Positions 31,788-35,342 of a stretch of 35,342 bases of DNA are shown piece by piece. The notes beneath the pieces are model-generated. The model was given only the letters and a program-made list of their open reading frames with translations, searched no databases and was not told the origin of the DNA. A program made the translations under genes and the position numbers. The stretch is from Thermoplasmata archaeon (GTDB lineage Archaea > Thermoplasmatota > Thermoplasmata > Lutacidiplasmatales > UBA184), in the NCBI GenBank assembly GCA_022749895.1, contig JAKIWS010000016.1, forward strand, positions 1 through 35,342, in the 5' to 3' direction. Position 1 is the first letter of the stretch; each line of letters starts with the position of its first letter.

Positions 31788-33044
31788 ATGCCCCGGGCCG
31801 GGTCCCGCACCTCGCGGAAGTCGATCTACGATCCGGTCCACGGGACGGTCACCCTGTCGGGAGCGCCGCTCGCGCTCGTCGGCGAGCCGGCGTTCCAGCG
31901 GCTCTGGGGGATCCGACAGACCGGGTTCGCCCATCTGGTCTTCCCGGGCGCGAACCACACCCGGCTCGAGCACTCGCTCGGCGTTTACTGGGTCGCCCGG
32001 ACGATGGCGGAGCGTCTCGACCTCGACGCCGACGCGATCACGACCGTGGCGTGCGGCGGTCTCCTGCACGACCTTGGGCACCCCCCGTTCTCGCACACCT
32101 TTGACCCGACGCTGCAGGAGGTGTTCGGGTACGGTCACGAGGCGATCTCCCGGGCCCGAATCCTCGGGGAGGAGCCGGACGCCGCCGCGATCCCCACGAC
32201 CTTGGAGCGATTCGGGGTCGACCCGCAGCGGGTCGCCGACCTGGTCGACCCGCAAGGTCGGGGCCGAAACCCCGAGCTCCTACGCTCCATGCTCCACGGC
32301 GCGGTCGACGCCGATCGCATCGACTACCTCCAGCGCGACGCCCATTACACCGGCGTCGCCCACGGCGCGATCGACGCGACGCGTCTCCTAGAGACGACCC
32401 GCGTCTACCGTCAACGGCTCGCGTTCGCGGAGAAAGGCCGGAGCGCGCTCGAGGGGTTCCTCGTCGGTCGGAGCCTCATGTACACCTCTGTGTACTTCCA
32501 CAAGACCGTCCGGGCCGCGGAACTGATGGCGCAGGCCGCCGTCGAGCGGATGCCGGGGTACCCCGCCGCGGCCGCGCCGCATTTGCGCGGGACGGATGGC
32601 GCGCTGCTCGCCGCCCTCGCGTCGGTAGGGGGCACTTCGGGTGCCCTCGTCCAGGGAGTTCTCGCCCGTCGTTTGCACAAGCGCATGACCGGCTGGAAAC
32701 CGGAGGAGCTCGGCGATCGTTCGGCCTGGACGCGGCTCCTTCGAGCTCCGGCCCGCCGACGCGCCATCGAGGACGAGCTCGCGCGCCGGCTCAAGGCCCC
32801 GGCCGCGTCCCTGCTGATCGACCTCTCCGGTCTCGTCCCCCGGACCGACCCGGTGAGCGACTTCGGCACCGTGCTCCTGGTCGAGGACGGTCGCCCGACC
32901 CGCCCGTTCGGACGCAGGTCGTCGTGGCGCTCGATCTGGGCCCGCCCCCCGCAGCCGTGGGCGGTCAACCTGTATGTCGCCGCCCGGTTCCGTGGGGAAG
33001 CGCGCGCGCTCCGCCGCGCTGCGGCCCGACTGGTCGAAGGATAA
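31788..33044 (+). CDS. HD-domain phosphohydrolase (archaeal dGTPase-like)
   Basis: The 418-residue protein has the full set of HD ligands: His62 in HTRLEHSLGVYWVA, His94-Asp95 in GGLLHDLGHPPFSHTFD, and the distal Asp in DADRIDYLQRDAHYTGV. This pattern is that of the archaeal/bacterial HD superfamily related to dGTP triphosphohydrolases and SAMHD1. The N-terminal SIYDPVHGTV segment is also typical. Likely substrates are dNTPs or other phosphoesters. ATG 31788 is the leaderless start; the very long open frame upstream is antisense to the TPR gene and is not coding. Confidence 0.9.
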   Translation: MPRAGSRTSRKSIYDPVHGTVTLSGAPLALVGEPAFQRLWGIRQTGFAHLVFPGANHTRLEHSLGVYWVARTMAERLDLDADAITTVACGGLLHDLGHPPFSHTFDPTLQEVFGYGHEAISRARILGEEPDAAAIPTTLERFGVDPQRVADLVDPQGRGRNPELLRSMLHGAVDADRIDYLQRDAHYTGVAHGAIDATRLLETTRVYRQRLAFAEKGRSALEGFLVGRSLMYTSVYFHKTVRAAELMAQAAVERMPGYPAAAAPHLRGTDGALLAALASVGGTSGALVQGVLARRLHKRMTGWKPEELGDRSAWTRLLRAPARRRAIEDELARRLKAPAASLLIDLSGLVPRTDPVSDFGTVLLVEDGRPTRPFGRRSSWRSIWARPPQPWAVNLYVAARFRGEARALRRAAARLVEG

Positions 33045-33082
33045 GGCGACACCCAGGAACGCCGAATAGCGACCCGACGCCA

Positions 33083-33091
33083 CCAAATATG
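33083..33091 (+). promoter_or_regulatory. TATA box of the propeller/FN3 surface-protein gene
   Basis: CCAAATATG is centred about 26 bases before ATG 33113. It argues against the in-frame ATG at 33089, which lies inside this element. Confidence 0.55.
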
Positions 33092-33112
33092 GGGAGTCGT
33101 AGGGAGCCGTCG

Positions 33113-35342
33113 ATGCTTCCTCTGGGGAATACCGAGTCGTGGGTGCGCCGACATGCCCGCCTTGTCGTCGCCGCAATCGTCGTCCTCACGATCCTCAGCG
33201 TGGTACCCTTGGCCGAGCGGGCTGGGCCATCGCTCGTTCCGACCCGGGGCCACGTGTCGGGGACGGCAGCGCCTCACGCCACCCTCGCGGCGCGCCTCGC
33301 CGGGATTCATCCCGGGAGCGCCGTGCTCGGTCCGTTCAACGGACACTACTTCCGCAACCTGACCTACACATCGCCCGGCGACGTCACGAACTCCGCGTTC
33401 GCGGACATCGATACGGTCCGCCACGTCGTCTTCGCGACCAACGGCGTCGGCAGCGACCTGGCCGCCTTCTGGGAATCCAACGGCACGCTGATCGCCCGAG
33501 TGGCCGCCGGCAATCCCCTCGCCGGGGAGACGGCGGGGTCGGTGGCCGTCGACCCAGTGAGCCACACGGTGTTCGTCGCGGTGGGGGGGGGCGGAGGTGC
33601 CCACCATGGGTTCGTTCGTCTGTACAACGAGACGACGCTGCAGCCGACGGGGAACGTGACGCTCGCGGGATCCCCCCGGCCCGACTTTCAGCCGTTCTTG
33701 GTGACGTACGATTCCGCGTCGAACCAGGTATTCGCGGTGAACTACTCCGACGGCTACATCGCCGCGATCGATGGGAATTCGGGGATCGTGACAACGTGGG
33801 TCGCGTGCCCGGTCCTCGGCTGCATCGGCAACGACCTCGTGGCCGTCCCGAATCTCCATGAGCTCGCGCTGGCGGCCGGCCAGAACGCGATCGTGCTGTA
33901 CAATACGACGAACGACCACGTCGTCACGACCCTGAGCTCGACGGTCGCGGCCTTCGTCCCGATCGCGCTCGCCTACATCCCGAGCAGCTTCACGCTCCTC
34001 GCGGCCAACTACTCCACGACGAGCACGCTCTTCTTCCGGTTCAACCTCGCGACCAACCTCTTCGCCGGGAGCTTATCCGGCGACCCCGGCTACGCCAACT
34101 GGATCGCCTACGACGCGACGGACAATGCGATCCTGGTCGACAATTTCTCGACGAACTGTCCCGGCGTCGTCATTTGCACCTACGGGTACTATTCCGCCGT
34201 CGAACTCATCGATGCCGGGACCGGAGTCGAGCTCGGCCACGCCCAAGCGTTGGGCCCGTTCGGCGCGGCGTACTACAAGATGGCCCTCGACGCGGGCACC
34301 TCGACGGTCATCCTCCCCGGTAGCGAGAGCGCGCCGACGGCCGCGCTGCACCTGCCGACCCTGGCCGTGACCCATCTCTACTCCGCCTACCCGACGCAGA
34401 CCGGCCCGACCATCGTCGATCCGTCGGCGGGGACGCTCATCAGCTACGGCCTGTTCCCGACCCAGCTCCAGTCGGTGGTCGAAGCGACCGGCGCGGTCGC
34501 GTGGACGACGGCCCTGCCGACGTTCGCCCCGGCCGCGGGCTCTCCCCCGTTGGCGATCGATGCCCAGTCAGGCATCGTGTACCTGGCCGACACGGTGAGC
34601 GCCACCGTTCTGACCGTCAACGCCAACACCGGCAGCCCCGGGGCTTCGATCCTCCTCCCGGTCGGCGCGAACGCCACCGCGCTCGCCGTCGACTCGGTCC
34701 ACCACCTGCTCTACGTGGGCGAGACCCGCGGCCAGGTCCAGATCTTCGGGAGCGTGACGGGATCCCTCGACGGAACCGTCAGCGCACCATTCCTCACCGC
34801 GTGCGCCGGGGCGGCCGACTCGGTGCTCACGGTGGCCTACTTCGTCAACTGTGGCGGCCCTGTGGGGAACGTCACCACGATCCAGTTCGCCGGCTTCAAC
34901 ACCGGTCGGGTCTTCGCGGTCGGGTTCGACCCGGTGAGCATCGTCTGGGACCCTCGTGGGGAACTGATCGTCGCGAACCTCGTTTCCGACAACCTCACCA
35001 CGATCCAGGTCTCGAACGGGGCCCGGGGGGCGATCCCGCTCGGCGTCGGGCAGCCGAGGTACATCGCGGAGGATGCGTCGGACGGCCTGCTCGCGGTCGC
35101 CGGCGTGGCGAGCGCCTGGGTCCAGATGCTGGACCTGACCAACGGCTTCCCACTGGGCATCGCGTACACCGGTAACGCGACGGGGGGGCTCGCTTTCGAC
35201 AACACGTCCGGAACGTTCGTCGTCGCGGCGAGCGTCGCCGGATCGGGCGCCCTCTGGAGCCGGGTCGCGATGCCCTCCGCGCCGACCGGTCTCGCCGTCC
35301 GCCCGACGAACAACACCCTCGCGGTCAACTGGACCGCGAGCA
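33113..35342 (+). CDS. Secreted beta-propeller/FN3 surface protein, N-terminal part (runs off the window)
   Basis: The frame is open from ATG 33113 to the window end (743 codons visible). The N terminus is a signal peptide (basic RRHAR, then VVAAIVVLTILSVVPLA). The ectodomain is built of short repeats typical of YVTN/NHL-type propellers: (A)VDxxxHxVFVAV, VTYDSASNQVFAVNY, LAIDAQSGIVYLAD, LAVDSVHHLLYVGE and similar, at intervals of about 45-60 residues, with N-x-S/T sequons. At the end of the window a fibronectin-III-like strand begins (PSAPTGLAV...LAVNWTAS). The C-terminal part, probably including an anchor, lies outside. A role in surface binding is likely. Confidence 0.85.
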   Translation, partial: MLPLGNTESWVRRHARLVVAAIVVLTILSVVPLAERAGPSLVPTRGHVSGTAAPHATLAARLAGIHPGSAVLGPFNGHYFRNLTYTSPGDVTNSAFADIDTVRHVVFATNGVGSDLAAFWESNGTLIARVAAGNPLAGETAGSVAVDPVSHTVFVAVGGGGGAHHGFVRLYNETTLQPTGNVTLAGSPRPDFQPFLVTYDSASNQVFAVNYSDGYIAAIDGNSGIVTTWVACPVLGCIGNDLVAVPNLHELALAAGQNAIVLYNTTNDHVVTTLSSTVAAFVPIALAYIPSSFTLLAANYSTTSTLFFRFNLATNLFAGSLSGDPGYANWIAYDATDNAILVDNFSTNCPGVVICTYGYYSAVELIDAGTGVELGHAQALGPFGAAYYKMALDAGTSTVILPGSESAPTAALHLPTLAVTHLYSAYPTQTGPTIVDPSAGTLISYGLFPTQLQSVVEATGAVAWTTALPTFAPAAGSPPLAIDAQSGIVYLADTVSATVLTVNANTGSPGASILLPVGANATALAVDSVHHLLYVGETRGQVQIFGSVTGSLDGTVSAPFLTACAGAADSVLTVAYFVNCGGPVGNVTTIQFAGFNTGRVFAVGFDPVSIVWDPRGELIVANLVSDNLTTIQVSNGARGAIPLGVGQPRYIAEDASDGLLAVAGVASAWVQMLDLTNGFPLGIAYTGNATGGLAFDNTSGTFVVAASVAGSGALWSRVAMPSAPTGLAVRPTNNTLAVNWTAS

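Overview
The window is archaeal. It carries a fused AbrB/PhoU phosphate-type regulator, an Fcf1-type PIN nuclease, a thiolase with a DUF35 zinc-ribbon/OB-fold partner, an Hjc-like nuclease, two tRNA genes without an encoded CCA end, and short AT-rich TATA elements (several about 26 bases before a start codon, as in leaderless archaeal transcription) in otherwise very GC-rich DNA. Large secreted proteins with PKD, kelch and vWA-like domains and C-terminal membrane anchors point to a high-GC member of the Thermoplasmatota. That placement is an inference from gene content, not from a marker gene.

Layout. 0-3 kb: 3' end of an SPFH/band-7 gene, a VOC protein, tRNA-Thr(TGU), a GC-poorer RibD/DHFR-type reductase and a small zinc ribbon. 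3-6 kb: AbrB-PhoU regulator (-) divergent from urocanate hydratase (+), with TATA boxes between them. 6.1-8.1 kb: a membrane-anchored surface protein convergent with a NUDIX hydrolase. 8.2-15.2 kb: an acyl-CoA metabolism neighbourhood (acyl-CoA ligase overlapping a PIN nuclease, a dienelactone-hydrolase-like protein, an SCP2-like protein, 3-hydroxyacyl-CoA dehydrogenase, and an Hjc-like/thiolase/DUF35 operon with 4-base overlaps). A tRNA-Ser(GCU) gene here appears to be interrupted inside its T-loop by a 31-nt intron. 15.2-17.1 kb: an AAA+ ATPase with a winged-helix-like N terminus and a zinc-ribbon protein.

17.1-31.7 kb: about 14.6 kb entirely on the minus strand. In transcription order: a 1477-aa TPR protein with a RING-like zinc finger; a four-gene set (4-TM protein, zinc ribbon plus helical domain, SPFH plus three zinc-ribbon repeats, double zinc-ribbon protein) that resembles bacterial YdjG/YdjI-type membrane-stress modules; a kelch/PKD surface protein; and a tandem pair of paralogous vWA-like surface proteins. 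31.8 kb to the end: an HD-domain phosphohydrolase and the 5' part of a secreted beta-propeller/FN3 protein, both on the plus strand.

The most unusual observations are the T-loop intron in tRNA-Ser, the Ser-for-Cys change at the thiolase nucleophile, the co-directional SPFH/zinc-ribbon/TPR block, and the anciently duplicated vWA-like surface pair. High GC produces many long antisense open frames, which were discarded.
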